Source: Avibacterium volantium_A (GTDB lineage: Bacteria > Pseudomonadota > Gammaproteobacteria > Enterobacterales > Pasteurellaceae). Taken from it: a stretch of 64,000 bases of DNA. Both the position numbers and the translations under genes were made by a program. The stretch spans positions 1 to 64,000 of the forward strand of contig NZ_JBMMGT010000013.1 of assembly GCF_049366555.1 (NCBI RefSeq), read 5' to 3'. A model generated the notes under the pieces. It was not told the DNA's origin. It did no database searches and saw only the letters and a list, made by a program, of their open reading frames with translations. The number at the start of each line of letters is the position of its first letter. The stretch's first letter is position 1. This document shows positions 8,295 to 16,006 of this stretch, piece by piece.

Positions 8295-8684
8295 ATGCGC
8301 CATCGTAAGAGTGGTCGTCAACTAAACCGTAATAGCAGCCATCGTAAAGCGCTGTTCCGTAATTTAGCAAGTGCATTAGTTAGTCATGAAATCATCAAGA
8401 CAACATTGCCAAAAGCAAAAGAATTACGTCGTGTAGTTGAGCCGTTAATTACATTAGCAAAAGAAGATAGTGTTGCAAACCGTCGTTTAGCTTTTGCTCG
8501 TACCCGCAACATTGAAACTGTTGCTAAATTATTCAATGAATTAGGTCCACGTTTTGCACAACGTGCGGGTGGTTATACTCGTATCTTAAAATGTGGTTTC
8601 CGTGCTGGTGATAATGCTCCAATGGCATACATTGAGCTAGTAGATCGTCCAGCTGTTGCTGAAGAAGCTTCATCAGCTGAATAA
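8295..8684 (+). CDS. rplQ: 50S ribosomal protein L17
   Basis: bL17, 129 residues, a large-subunit protein near the tunnel exit. The N-terminal MRHRKSGRQLNRNSSHRKAL and the C-terminal domain IELVDRP are typical. It is the last gene of the alpha operon and is followed 16 bases later by a strong rho-independent terminator. Confidence 0.98.
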   Translation: MRHRKSGRQLNRNSSHRKALFRNLASALVSHEIIKTTLPKAKELRRVVEPLITLAKEDSVANRRLAFARTRNIETVAKLFNELGPRFAQRAGGYTRILKCGFRAGDNAPMAYIELVDRPAVAEEASSAE

Positions 8685-8700
8685 TATAATTTTGATATTG

Positions 8701-8728
8701 AAAAGCCTGCTATATGCAGGCTTTTTTA
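8701..8728 (+). terminator. Alpha operon terminator
   Basis: AAAAGCCTGC and GCAGGCTTTTTT form a 10-bp stem with a 5-base loop followed by a T run, directly after rplQ. Confidence 0.9.
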
Positions 8729-8858
8729 TTATTAGTAACCTTACGGATCGGTTAATTTATACCACCTTCTAGATAAAGGCTTTTATATATTCAATAAAGT
8801 TACCTAGTTAATTTAATGCAAAAAAACCTAGGTATAAAACAGTTTAAAGCCTATAGAT

Positions 8859-8888
8859 AAAAAAATAGCAGGGAAAATCCTGCTATTT
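8859..8888 (-). terminator. ribB terminator
   Basis: AAATAGCAGG (8863-8872) pairs perfectly with CCTGCTATTT (8879-8888). Read on the minus strand the stem is followed by a run of T, just past the ribB stop codon. Confidence 0.85.
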
Positions 8889-8898
8889 CACTATTTCT

Positions 8899-9540
8899 TT
8901 ACTCACCTTTTAAACGATACTGCACTAAATCTTCAATCGTCATCACGGGATAACCAAATTCTTTCGCGAATTTAATGATTTCAGGTGTGCGTGCCATTGT
9001 GCCATCATCGTTGGTGATTTCACAGATTACCGCAGCGGGTTTGTAGCCTGCAAGCACGGCAAGATCTACGGAGGCTTCGGTATGTCCACGGCGTTTTAAC
9101 ACGCCACCTTCTGCGGCTCTTAATGGGAAGATATGTCCTGGGCGGTGTAAATCTTGTGGTTTCGCATTATCTGCAACGGCGGCTTTTATAGTGGTTACAC
9201 GATCTGCTGCGGAAACGCCTGTGGATACGCCCTCTGCGGCTTCAATGGTTACGGTAAATGCCGTTTTATTGACGCTGGTATTATTTTGTACCATTGGCGG
9301 CAAATCAAGCTGTTGGCAAATTTCATCGCTTAAACATAAGCAAACAATGCCGCTGCCGTAACGAATAAGTTTTGCCATTTGCGCAGGTTCGATGGTTTGC
9401 GCTGGGAAAATTAAATCCCCTTCATTTTCGCGATCTTCATCGTCTAAAACGAGTACGCCATTGCCTTGTTTGAACGCTTCAATGGCTTTTTCAACACGCT
9501 CTTGTGGCGTGCCAAATGCGGATAAAATTGACTGATTCAT
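8899..9540 (-). CDS. ribB: 3,4-dihydroxy-2-butanone 4-phosphate synthase
   Basis: RibB, 213 residues, converts ribulose 5-phosphate to 3,4-dihydroxy-2-butanone 4-phosphate plus formate in riboflavin synthesis. The metal- and substrate-binding acidic motif VLDDEDRENEGDLIF (residues about 30-44) and the later RRGHTEASVDLAVLAG motif are present. The length is that of the stand-alone enzyme, without a fused GTP cyclohydrolase II domain. It is a single-gene unit with an FMN riboswitch upstream and its own terminator, so expression should fall when FMN is plentiful. Confidence 0.97.
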   Translation of the reverse strand: MNQSILSAFGTPQERVEKAIEAFKQGNGVLVLDDEDRENEGDLIFPAQTIEPAQMAKLIRYGSGIVCLCLSDEICQQLDLPPMVQNNTSVNKTAFTVTIEAAEGVSTGVSAADRVTTIKAAVADNAKPQDLHRPGHIFPLRAAEGGVLKRRGHTEASVDLAVLAGYKPAAVICEITNDDGTMARTPEIIKFAKEFGYPVMTIEDLVQYRLKGE

Positions 9541-9631
9541 AGTAAAAAACCTGTTAAAAAATTAATGGATACTTGAATCAGGGCTGATGAGGAAAGGCTT
9601 TTCATTAGATGAGAAAATCCAATAACAAAGG

Positions 9632-9655
9632 CAGATTTTACCTAAGGTAAATCTG
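9632..9655 (-). promoter_or_regulatory. Hairpin between FMN riboswitch and ribB
   Basis: CAGATTTTACC (9632-9642) and GGTAAATCTG (9646-9655) form a short stem between the riboswitch aptamer and ribB. It could be part of the expression platform. The T run after it is poor, so it is not a textbook terminator and control of translation is possible instead. Confidence 0.35.
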
Positions 9656-9658
9656 TTT

Positions 9659-9802
9659 ATTCTCTTTCATCCAGACTTTAACTGTCGGCTTTGGATTTTC
9701 ACCAAATCTGCTGACTTTACTTTTGCAAGTAAACGCTCGTGGGCTTATGCGTGCTGCACTTACCACCGGTAGGGAATTTCGCCCTGCCCTGAGAATGCCT
9801 GC
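9659..9802 (-). promoter_or_regulatory. FMN riboswitch (RFN element)
   Basis: On the minus strand the conserved RFN sequence blocks are readable in order. They run from GCAGGCATTCTCAGGGC through CTACCGGTGGTAAGTGC and AGCCCACGAGCG to GGTGAAAATCCAAAGCCGAC and GTCTGGATGAAAGAGAA. This matches the FMN-sensing aptamer. It precedes ribB by about 120 bases, leaving room for an expression platform. A -10-like TATACT (minus strand of 9805-9810) lies directly upstream. Confidence 0.95.
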
Positions 9803-9896
9803 ATAGTATAACGCAATCTAAATAGAGAAAAAATGTTTTTCTTTGCGCCGATATTGCATACAATATGCCACATTGACGCAATAATGTGAGGTCTTT

Positions 9897-10160
9897 ATGC
9901 TAAATCCACAAAAAATAGAGCAAATTATACAACAAGTGCAAAATTCTTTACCGCAAGGAATGAAAGAGCTTGGTAAAGATGCAGAAGCAAAATTTAAGCA
10001 AGTTTTGCAAGCTCAATTAGCGAAATTAGATGTTGTAACCCGTGAAGAATTTGATGTGCAAACCCAAGTTTTAATACGTACTCGTGAGAAACTGAACGAG
10101 CTAGAAAAGCGTGTTGATGCCCTGTTGCAAGCGCAAAATCAAGGGCAAGAAACGCGCTAA
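9897..10160 (+). CDS. ubiK: Ubiquinone biosynthesis accessory factor UbiK (YqiC)
   Basis: An 87-residue protein of the YqiC/BMFP family. It has an N-terminal amphipathic membrane-binding part and a strongly predicted C-terminal coiled coil (residues about 45-82, VVTREEFDVQTQVLIRTREK onward). In E. coli UbiK supports aerobic ubiquinone synthesis with UbiJ. The ATG follows GTGAGGTCTTT. Monocistronic, ended by a terminator made from two inverted uptake sequences. Confidence 0.9.
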   Translation: MLNPQKIEQIIQQVQNSLPQGMKELGKDAEAKFKQVLQAQLAKLDVVTREEFDVQTQVLIRTREKLNELEKRVDALLQAQNQGQETR

Positions 10161-10166
10161 AATCTC

Positions 10167-10206
10167 ACCGCACTTTGATATTAAATGAAAAGTGCGGTCT
10201 TTTTTC
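10167..10206 (+). terminator. Terminator built from an inverted pair of uptake sequences
   Basis: ACCGCACTTT (10167-10176) and AAAGTGCGGT (10189-10198) form a perfect 10-bp stem followed by CTTTTTTCTG. Paired uptake sequences acting as terminators are well known in Haemophilus. This one separates ubiK from nadR. Confidence 0.85.
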
Positions 10207-10238
10207 TGAATAAATTTGGCAATATAAGGAATTTCAAG

Positions 10239-11510
10239 ATGTCCGCTTTCGCCTATCTACAACAAAAACGCAAGCAGCTAAATCTAAAAGTGAACGAGGT
10301 TTGTGAGCAAGCCAACATTACCCGTGCTTATTTTAATCAGTTGGTGAGTGGCAAAATCAAAAACCCAAGCGCGACCAAGTTGTCTGCCTTGCATAAAGTG
10401 CTACAAATCACGGATCTACAAGATAAAAAAGTAGGAGTGATTTTTGGTAAATTTTACCCTGTACATACTGGGCATATTAATATGATTTATGAAGCGTTCA
10501 GTAAGGTAGATGAAGTCCACGTTGTGGTGTGTAGCGATACAGAGCGCGATCTGAAGTTATTTTATGACAGCAAAATGAAACGTATGCCAACGGTGCAAGA
10601 TCGCCTGCGCTGGATGCAACAAATTTTTAAATATCAGAAAAACCAAATCTTCATTCATCATTTGGTGGAAGATGGCTTGCCGAGCTATCCTAACGGCTGG
10701 CCTGCGTGGGCAGAACGGGTTAAACAGCTTTTTGAAGAAAAACAGGTTAATCCTAGCGTGGTATTTAGTAGCGAACCGCAAGACAAAGCACCTTACGAAA
10801 AATATTTGAATTTACAGGTGGAATTGGTTGATCCGCAGCGTCAATTCTTTAACGTTTCCGCCACCAAAATTCGTAATACGCCTTTCCATTATTGGAAATT
10901 TATCCCGAAAGAAGTGCGTCCGTTTTTCGCCAAAACTATTGCTATTTTAGGCGGCGAAAGCAGCGGAAAAACCGTGCTAGTTAATAAACTTGCCACCGTA
11001 TTCAACACCACGTCAGCGTGGGAATATGGGCGTGAATTTGTGTTTGAAAAATTAGGGGGTGATGAGCAGGCGATGCAATATTCTGATTACCCACAAATGG
11101 CGCTAGGTCATCAACGTTATATTGATTACGCTGTGCGCCACGCCCATAAAGTCGCGATTGTGGATACAGACTTCATCACCACGCAAGCTTTTTGTATTCA
11201 ATATGAAGGCAAAGCGCACCCGTTTTTGGATTCAATGATCAAAGAATATCCTTTTGATATTACGATTTTATTGAACAACAATACCAAGTGGGTAGATGAC
11301 GGCTTGCGTAGCCTTGGTAGCCACAAACAGCGCCAACGTTTCCAACAATTATTGAAAAAATTATTGGATAAATATAATGTGCCTTATATTGAAATTGAAT
11401 CACCAAGCTATTTAGAGCGTTATAATAAGGTGAAATCCATTGTAGAAAAAATTCTCAATGAAGAAGAACTCCCCGAACTAAACAACGATAAATCCATTTT
11501 TGAGGAATAA
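10239..11510 (+). CDS. nadR: NadR: NMN adenylyltransferase / nicotinamide riboside kinase
   Basis: A 423-residue NAD salvage enzyme that phosphorylates nicotinamide riboside and adenylates NMN to NAD. Visible parts are an N-terminal helix-turn-helix-like domain (about 1-58), an adenylyltransferase domain with GKFYPVHTGHINM (about 65-77) and NVSATKIRNTP, and a C-terminal kinase domain with the P-loop GGESSGKTVL. The start at 10239 is chosen because AAGGA lies 8 bases upstream; an in-frame ATG at 10185 falls inside the preceding terminator. This route suits the family's dependence on exogenous NAD precursors. Confidence 0.95.
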   Translation: MSAFAYLQQKRKQLNLKVNEVCEQANITRAYFNQLVSGKIKNPSATKLSALHKVLQITDLQDKKVGVIFGKFYPVHTGHINMIYEAFSKVDEVHVVVCSDTERDLKLFYDSKMKRMPTVQDRLRWMQQIFKYQKNQIFIHHLVEDGLPSYPNGWPAWAERVKQLFEEKQVNPSVVFSSEPQDKAPYEKYLNLQVELVDPQRQFFNVSATKIRNTPFHYWKFIPKEVRPFFAKTIAILGGESSGKTVLVNKLATVFNTTSAWEYGREFVFEKLGGDEQAMQYSDYPQMALGHQRYIDYAVRHAHKVAIVDTDFITTQAFCIQYEGKAHPFLDSMIKEYPFDITILLNNNTKWVDDGLRSLGSHKQRQRFQQLLKKLLDKYNVPYIEIESPSYLERYNKVKSIVEKILNEEELPELNNDKSIFEE

Positions 11511-11518
11511 CAGCCCCT

Positions 11519-12205
11519 ATGATCTTATTTGCAGGCGATCCACACGGAAGATACGACCATCTTTACCCTTTTGTGCAAGAGCAAGAGGGTATCGCCCTTG
11601 TCATACTCGGGGATTTACAACTCACCACCACCGAAGAATTGGATAAATTAGCGCAATATTGCGACCTCTGGTTTATTCACGGCAATCACGACAGCAAAAC
11701 TGTTGCCGCCTTTGAAGCCATTTGGGGAACAGAATGGAAAAGCCGAAACCTACACGGACGCGTACAAACCATTCAAGGTAAACGCATTGCAGGATTAGGC
11801 GGCGTATTCCGCGGACAAATTTGGATGCCACCCAATAAACCTGTTTTTTTCGACCCAATCCATTATTGCCAATATTGCCCACAAGAGAAAATCTGGCGCG
11901 GTGGTTTGCCATTACGCCACCGCACCTCAATTTTTCCTTCTGATTTTGAACAACTAGAAAATCTGCAAGCGGATATCCTCATTTCCCACGAAGCACCAAG
12001 ACCCCACCCTCTTGGCTTTGCCGTGTTCAACAAACTGGCAAAAAAAATGGGCGCAACGCACATTTTCCACGGCCACCACCACGAAAATTTTGATTATTCC
12101 CAGATTAACCGTGATCCCAAACTCAAAATCACCAACGTAGGCTTCCGCAGCCTATGCGATGAACAAGGGAATTATTTGCTAAAAAATATTGACGATAGAA
12201 AATAA
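11519..12205 (+). CDS. Calcineurin-like metallophosphoesterase
   Basis: A 228-residue protein with all the metal-binding motifs of calcineurin-like phosphoesterases: GDPHG (residues 6-10), GDLQ, GNHD, ISHEAP and HGHHH. It should be a cytosolic dinuclear metal phosphatase; the substrate cannot be read from sequence. It starts 8 bases after nadR and is probably co-transcribed, so a link to nucleotide or NAD metabolism is a reasonable inference. Other options are a general phosphodiesterase or nucleic-acid phosphatase. Confidence 0.85.
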   Translation: MILFAGDPHGRYDHLYPFVQEQEGIALVILGDLQLTTTEELDKLAQYCDLWFIHGNHDSKTVAAFEAIWGTEWKSRNLHGRVQTIQGKRIAGLGGVFRGQIWMPPNKPVFFDPIHYCQYCPQEKIWRGGLPLRHRTSIFPSDFEQLENLQADILISHEAPRPHPLGFAVFNKLAKKMGATHIFHGHHHENFDYSQINRDPKLKITNVGFRSLCDEQGNYLLKNIDDRK

Positions 12206-12236
12206 GTTTCTCGTTTTCTTTTTCAGACCAAATATA

Positions 12237-12265
12237 AAGTGCGGTTAGAAATTTTATAAAATTTC
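12237..12265. other. Uptake sequence plus 18-bp palindrome between convergent genes
   Basis: An AAGTGCGGT uptake core (12237-12245) is followed by the perfect palindrome GAAATTTTATAAAATTTC (12248-12265), just beyond the comM stop codon. It lies between two convergent genes and may act as a weak bidirectional terminator. Confidence 0.4.
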
Positions 12266-12268
12266 AGC

Positions 12269-13804
12269 CTATCCTAAATTCTTTGAAAGTTTCTGCAACA
12301 GCCGATCCATCGCCCGATAGGAAAGTGCTTCGGCCAAATGAGGGCGTTGGATTTGCTTTTCATTATTCAGATCCGCAATGGTGCGAGCCACTTTTAAAAT
12401 ACGGTGATAAGCACGCACAGAAAGCCCTAATTGAGTGAGCGTATTTTCAAGGAAAATACCGTCTTGCGAGCTAATTTTGCAATCTCGCTCAATTTCTTTA
12501 CTACTTAAATGTGCGTTGATTTTTCCAGCGCGGGCGAATTGAATTTCACGAACCTTAATAATTTTAGACCGCACTTGCTCACTGGTTTCTCCTTTATTTT
12601 CAATATGTTGTAATGCGCCTTTAGGCAAAAGGGGAACTTCAATGGATAAATCAAAGCGATCTAGAAATGGCCCTGAAAGACGATTCAAATAGCGCATCAC
12701 TTGTTGCGGTGAAGTACGATTATGCACACCAGTATAATGCCCAGTAGGGCTAGGATTCATTGCCGCAATCAGTTGAAATTTTGCTGGAAAACAGATTTTC
12801 GCATTAGCGCGTGAAATAATGATTTCACCACTTTCTAACGGCTGACGCAAAGCATCTAGCACCTTGCGGTCAAACTCTGGTAGCTCATCTAAAAACAACA
12901 CGCCGTTATGCGAAAGAGAAATTTCCCCCGGTCTTGGGATCGTCCCCCCACCCACCAAAGCAGGCAAAGACGCACTGTGGTGGGGCGCACGAAATGGACG
13001 TTGTTTCCAGTTTTGAAAATTTAGCTCATTTTGTACAAGGCTAGTGACGGAAGCAGTTTCTATGGCTTCTTGCTCGGTCATTTCTGGCAATAACCCCGTT
13101 AAACGGCTTGCCAGCATTGTTTTTCCCGTACCGGGTGGCCCTAAAAGCAATAAATTATGTTGCCCTGCAGCGGCAATGGTTAAGGCTCGTTTAGCGTGTT
13201 GCTGACCAATAATATCCGTTAAATCTGCTTGATTTTTAAAGGGAAAATCTACCGCACTTTGCGTGGCTAAATCCGTGGCAAGGGGGAGTTTTTCTTGTTC
13301 ATTAATAAATTGCACCACCTCTAATAAATTCTGTGCGAAATAACTTTTTTGATCGGCGACCAAAGACGCCTCATTCGCATTTTGTCTGGCAATAATCGGG
13401 CAACGGCGCACTTTTTTAGCCGCTAAAATCGCAGGAATAATGCCGTGAACCCCACGCAATTGCCCCGTTAAAGCCAGCTCACCCAGTAACTCAAATTGCT
13501 TTAAACGTTCAGGATTAACTTGTTCAGAAGCCGCTAAAATCCCAATAGCAATGGGCAAATCAAAACGCCCGCCGTCTTTGGGTAAATCCGCAGGCGCAAG
13601 GTTCACCGTAATTCGCTTGGCAGGGTATTTAAAGTTAGCATTCAACAACGCACTTCGCACGCGATCTTGTGCTTCTTTCACCGTTTTTTCTGGCAAGCCC
13701 ACAAGGGTAAAACCCGGTTTCCCGTTACTTAAATGCACTTCAATAGTAACCAGCGGCGCTTGCACCCCCATTGATGCACGGCTATAAACAATGGCTAACG
13801 ACAT
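12269..13804 (-). CDS. comM: ComM, YifB-type Mg-chelatase-like AAA+ helicase
   Basis: A 511-residue AAA+ ATPase of the YifB/ComM family. In Haemophilus and other competent bacteria ComM promotes branch migration and so integration of incoming DNA during transformation. Visible parts are an N-terminal LonC-like domain, Walker A LLLGPPGTGKTMLASRLTG (about residue 220), Walker B VLFLDELPEF, and the C-terminal Mg_chelatase_C helical region with LSVRAYHRILKVARTIADL. AAGGAT precedes the ATG. Two uptake cores lie within the gene. It fits the uptake-sequence-rich genome. Confidence 0.95.
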   Translation of the reverse strand: MSLAIVYSRASMGVQAPLVTIEVHLSNGKPGFTLVGLPEKTVKEAQDRVRSALLNANFKYPAKRITVNLAPADLPKDGGRFDLPIAIGILAASEQVNPERLKQFELLGELALTGQLRGVHGIIPAILAAKKVRRCPIIARQNANEASLVADQKSYFAQNLLEVVQFINEQEKLPLATDLATQSAVDFPFKNQADLTDIIGQQHAKRALTIAAAGQHNLLLLGPPGTGKTMLASRLTGLLPEMTEQEAIETASVTSLVQNELNFQNWKQRPFRAPHHSASLPALVGGGTIPRPGEISLSHNGVLFLDELPEFDRKVLDALRQPLESGEIIISRANAKICFPAKFQLIAAMNPSPTGHYTGVHNRTSPQQVMRYLNRLSGPFLDRFDLSIEVPLLPKGALQHIENKGETSEQVRSKIIKVREIQFARAGKINAHLSSKEIERDCKISSQDGIFLENTLTQLGLSVRAYHRILKVARTIADLNNEKQIQRPHLAEALSYRAMDRLLQKLSKNLG

Positions 13805-13978
13805 TTATTATCCTTTATCTCATTTCATTTGAAGACCTAATATAGAAAAAGCCAAAAACAAAGAAAATTCCCACCGCACTTTTTTGCGATCGGGATCGAG
13901 AAAATTGATCAGACAGTCGATTGATGTAGTGAGAAAGTTTTTTAGGTAGGGGATTTTTACAGAATTGTTGATGATTTT

Positions 13979-14008
13979 AAAAAGTGCAGAATTTCTCCTG
14001 CACTTTTT
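13979..14008 (-). terminator. engB terminator
   Basis: AAAAAGTGCAG (13979-13989) pairs with CTGCACTTTTT (13998-14008). On the minus strand the stem lies just after the engB stop and ends in a T run. The stem resembles a degenerate uptake-sequence pair. The rest of the 13805-14014 gap holds one uptake core at 13873-13881 and no convincing gene. Confidence 0.8.
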
Positions 14009-14014
14009 CATTGA

Positions 14015-14647
14015 TTACGCTTCTTCATCTTCCACAATTACAGCACTAAACCAGCTATCCAATTTTCTTGCTAGTTTATCAATGCCTTGTTTTTTCAGGG
14101 CGGAAAAGGCTTCTACTTGCACATCGCCTTGGAATGGCAAAATGGCTTCGCGCACCATTTTCACTTGCTTGCTCACGGCGCTTTGGCTCAGTTTATCCGC
14201 TTTGGTGAGCAATAATAGTACAGGCAAATCAGCGGACACCGCCCATTCAATCATCTGTTGGTCTAAATCTTTCAAAGGATGGCGAATGTCCATTAAAATC
14301 ACCACACCGCCTAAACATTCACGTTTTTGCAAATATTCACCCAAAGCCTTCTGCCATTGGATTTTCATTTGCTCAGGTACGGCAGCATAGCCATAGCCCG
14401 GTAAATCCACCAATTTGTAGAACGGTTCCACTTCAAACACATTAATTAATTGCGTCCGACCTGGAGTTTTGGAGGTACGGGCAAGGTTTTTCTGATTGGT
14501 CAAGGCGTTAAGCGCAGTGGATTTTCCTGCGTTAGAACGCCCTGCAAAGGCAATTTCCATACCGCTATCTTCAGGCAACACACGAATATTCGGCGCGCTC
14601 GTTAGAAAATGGGTTTTGTGATAATTCAGTTTAATGTCGTTGCTCAT
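14015..14647 (-). CDS. engB: Ribosome biogenesis GTPase EngB (YsxC/YihA)
   Basis: A 210-residue small GTPase needed for 50S ribosome assembly. The G1 P-loop GRSNAGKSTALNAL (about residue 36), G2 TPGRT, G3 DLPGYGY and G4 TKAD motifs are all visible. Length is usual for the family. It lies upstream of comM on the same strand but is separated from it by a terminator. Confidence 0.96.
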   Translation of the reverse strand: MSNDIKLNYHKTHFLTSAPNIRVLPEDSGMEIAFAGRSNAGKSTALNALTNQKNLARTSKTPGRTQLINVFEVEPFYKLVDLPGYGYAAVPEQMKIQWQKALGEYLQKRECLGGVVILMDIRHPLKDLDQQMIEWAVSADLPVLLLLTKADKLSQSAVSKQVKMVREAILPFQGDVQVEAFSALKKQGIDKLARKLDSWFSAVIVEDEEA

Positions 14648-14872
14648 TGTATCTATCTTTTAACAATTTTAGCCAATAAGGAAAGTGTCTAGCATACCCT
14701 AAAATCACAAAGTGCGGTAAAAAAACATAAATTTTCCACTTCTTTCTATGAATATTTTTTGATAATGGGGGATTATTTTTAGTAAAAGCCAGAAGTCTTT
14801 TTGATTGTTGATAAAGAAAAAAGGTGCTAGGATCGGTTCAATATTCGTTCAAGTCTATTAGAGAGAAGCCAA

Positions 14873-15052
14873 ATGTTTAAAGAAAAAGGTTATGATGAAT
14901 TTTTGGCGGAAAAAATCCGCCGTGGTGATGAGGATTTTAAGGCTGGTAATGTTATTTCATTAGCGGAATCCAAAGAAGATATCCGCCAATTGATCGAACA
15001 AAAATCGAAAGAATTAGCCATAGCAGAGCGTGAATTTTTGATTTATGGCTAA
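14873..15052 (+). CDS. Putative antitoxin of a ParE/RelE-type system
   Basis: A 59-residue ORF read directly, beginning MFKEKGYDEFLAEKIRRGDE and ending REFLIYG. It is short and charged, and overlaps the start of a RelE/ParE-like toxin gene by 8 bases, the classic antitoxin-toxin layout. The sequence itself is not one I recognise with certainty, so the antitoxin call rests on size and context. The ATG is preceded by GAGAG (14860-14864). The toxin gene is frameshifted, so the antitoxin may now be without a working partner. Confidence 0.6.
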   Translation: MFKEKGYDEFLAEKIRRGDEDFKAGNVISLAESKEDIRQLIEQKSKELAIAEREFLIYG

Positions 15053-15328
15053 AGTCATTCTCTCCAGTAATGCACAACAAGATTTGCGTGAAATTATCGC
15101 TAATATAATTGAATACACGGGTTATGAAAACAGTGGAATAAAACTTGCGGAAGATATTTTCAACAAAATTGACGTTATTGCTTTATTCCAGAAGGTGCTG
15201 GAAGGCTTATTGGTAAAAATCAACGCGAAGCCTTTTGCCGTGGTTATCGTATTGTTTATGATATTTTAGGCGATGAAGTGCATATCAAAACCATTATTCA
15301 TAGTCGCAGGCTTTATCCACGTCCGTAA
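15045..15328 (+). pseudogene. ParE/RelE family toxin, frameshifted
   Basis: The reading frame starts MAKVILSSNAQQDLREIIAN and follows the family up to IDVIALF near position 15190. A -1 shift, as if one C were lost from a CCC run, then restores the expected continuation: PEGAGRLIGKNQREAFCRGY, then RIVYDILGDEVHIKTIIHSR, ending RLYPRP at 15328. The restored C-terminal half has the YRIVYDI-GDEVHI core typical of RelE/ParE toxins. The unshifted frame ends early at 15269. The toxin is probably inactive unless the shift is a sequencing error or is bypassed. Confidence 0.75.
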
Positions 15329-15336
15329 TCAGTGCT

Positions 15337-15382
15337 GACAAATCTCCCCTAACCCCTCTTTGCTAAAGAGGGGAGATTTGTC
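15337..15382. repeat. Long palindromic repeat element
   Basis: GACAAATCTCCCC (15337-15349) and GGGGAGATTTGTC (15370-15382) are perfect 13-bp inverted repeats. They enclose a smaller CCCCTCTTT/AAAGAGGGG stem. The element sits between the convergent toxin and regulator genes and may act as a terminator. Similar short palindromes are often dispersed in genomes, but no second copy is seen in this window. Confidence 0.55.
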
Positions 15383-15436
15383 TATTGCCCAAACAATATT
15401 TCCAAACAACAAATAGGCAAAGCGCAACAAAACCAA

Positions 15437-15883
15437 TTATTCGCAGTGTTGTTTATATAGCGCCATAATCACTTCTCGCATAACATTGCGTTGAGGTTCG
15501 GGGAGATCAAGGAAGTGGCTGAAAAGGGCTTTGTCTTGTTGGGTAGCGATGTTTTCCCAGCGATGTTGTTCCAAAATATCTGAACGGCGAAGTTCGCCAG
15601 CTTCTAGGCGTTCTAGTTTTTCAGGGGATACCAAGTCCGTCAAATTAATTTGTAGCCAACTAGCAAGTGTTTTCAGTTTATCAAGACGTGGAATACTCTC
15701 ACCCCGCAACCATTTTCCTGCAGTGTGTGGAGTAATAGACGCACCGTAATAACGCAAATTAAATTCACGTTCAAGAACATTGCCACGGGCTGCATAACCC
15801 TTGGCAATTAATCCTTTCTTTAAATTTTCAGCAAAACGTAGTCTTTCTCGCTGATCTTGTTGCGTTTTTTCATCTTTTTTCAT
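15437..15883 (-). CDS. Helix-turn-helix transcriptional regulator
   Basis: A 148-residue DNA-binding protein when started at the ATG at 15883; an in-frame GTG at 15907 would add eight residues. A helix-turn-helix-like segment is visible around SITPHTAGKWLRGESIPRLD, followed by DKLKTLASWLQINLTDLV, a pattern of XRE/Cro-like or phage-type regulators. The C-terminal part is not recognised. It is divergent from a broken DNA methyltransferase gene, and its upstream region carries three TAGTTAC-like half-sites, so it probably controls itself and that gene. Confidence 0.65.
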   Translation of the reverse strand: MKKDEKTQQDQRERLRFAENLKKGLIAKGYAARGNVLEREFNLRYYGASITPHTAGKWLRGESIPRLDKLKTLASWLQINLTDLVSPEKLERLEAGELRRSDILEQHRWENIATQQDKALFSHFLDLPEPQRNVMREVIMALYKQHCE

Positions 15884-15915
15884 AGTTGCGAAAGCTATCA
15901 CTCTCACATAAAAAA

Positions 15916-15964
15916 TTGTAACTATGATTTGATAAAAGTTACAAAACGATCAAAAATAGTTACA
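15916..15964. promoter_or_regulatory. Candidate operator repeats in a divergent promoter region
   Basis: TTGTAACT (15916-15923) and AGTTACAA (15937-15944) are perfect inverted half-sites 13 bases apart. A third half-site, TAGTTACA (15957-15964), repeats the second in the same orientation 21 bases on. They lie between the regulator gene and the methyltransferase gene. Binding by the adjacent regulator is inferred. Confidence 0.5.
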
Positions 15965-16006
15965 TAAAAATGGAGCGGCTATTTCTGATAGAAAAAGTCA
16001 TTATTA

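Noticed and set aside
10185..10238. A longer start for nadR
   Set aside because: It lies in the ubiK terminator stem; the ATG at 10239 has a well-placed AAGGA.
13820..14011. A 63-codon minus-strand open frame between comM and engB
   Set aside because: It covers the engB terminator stem and an uptake core, has no ribosome-binding site and no recognisable sequence; the low-complexity AT-rich gap explains it.
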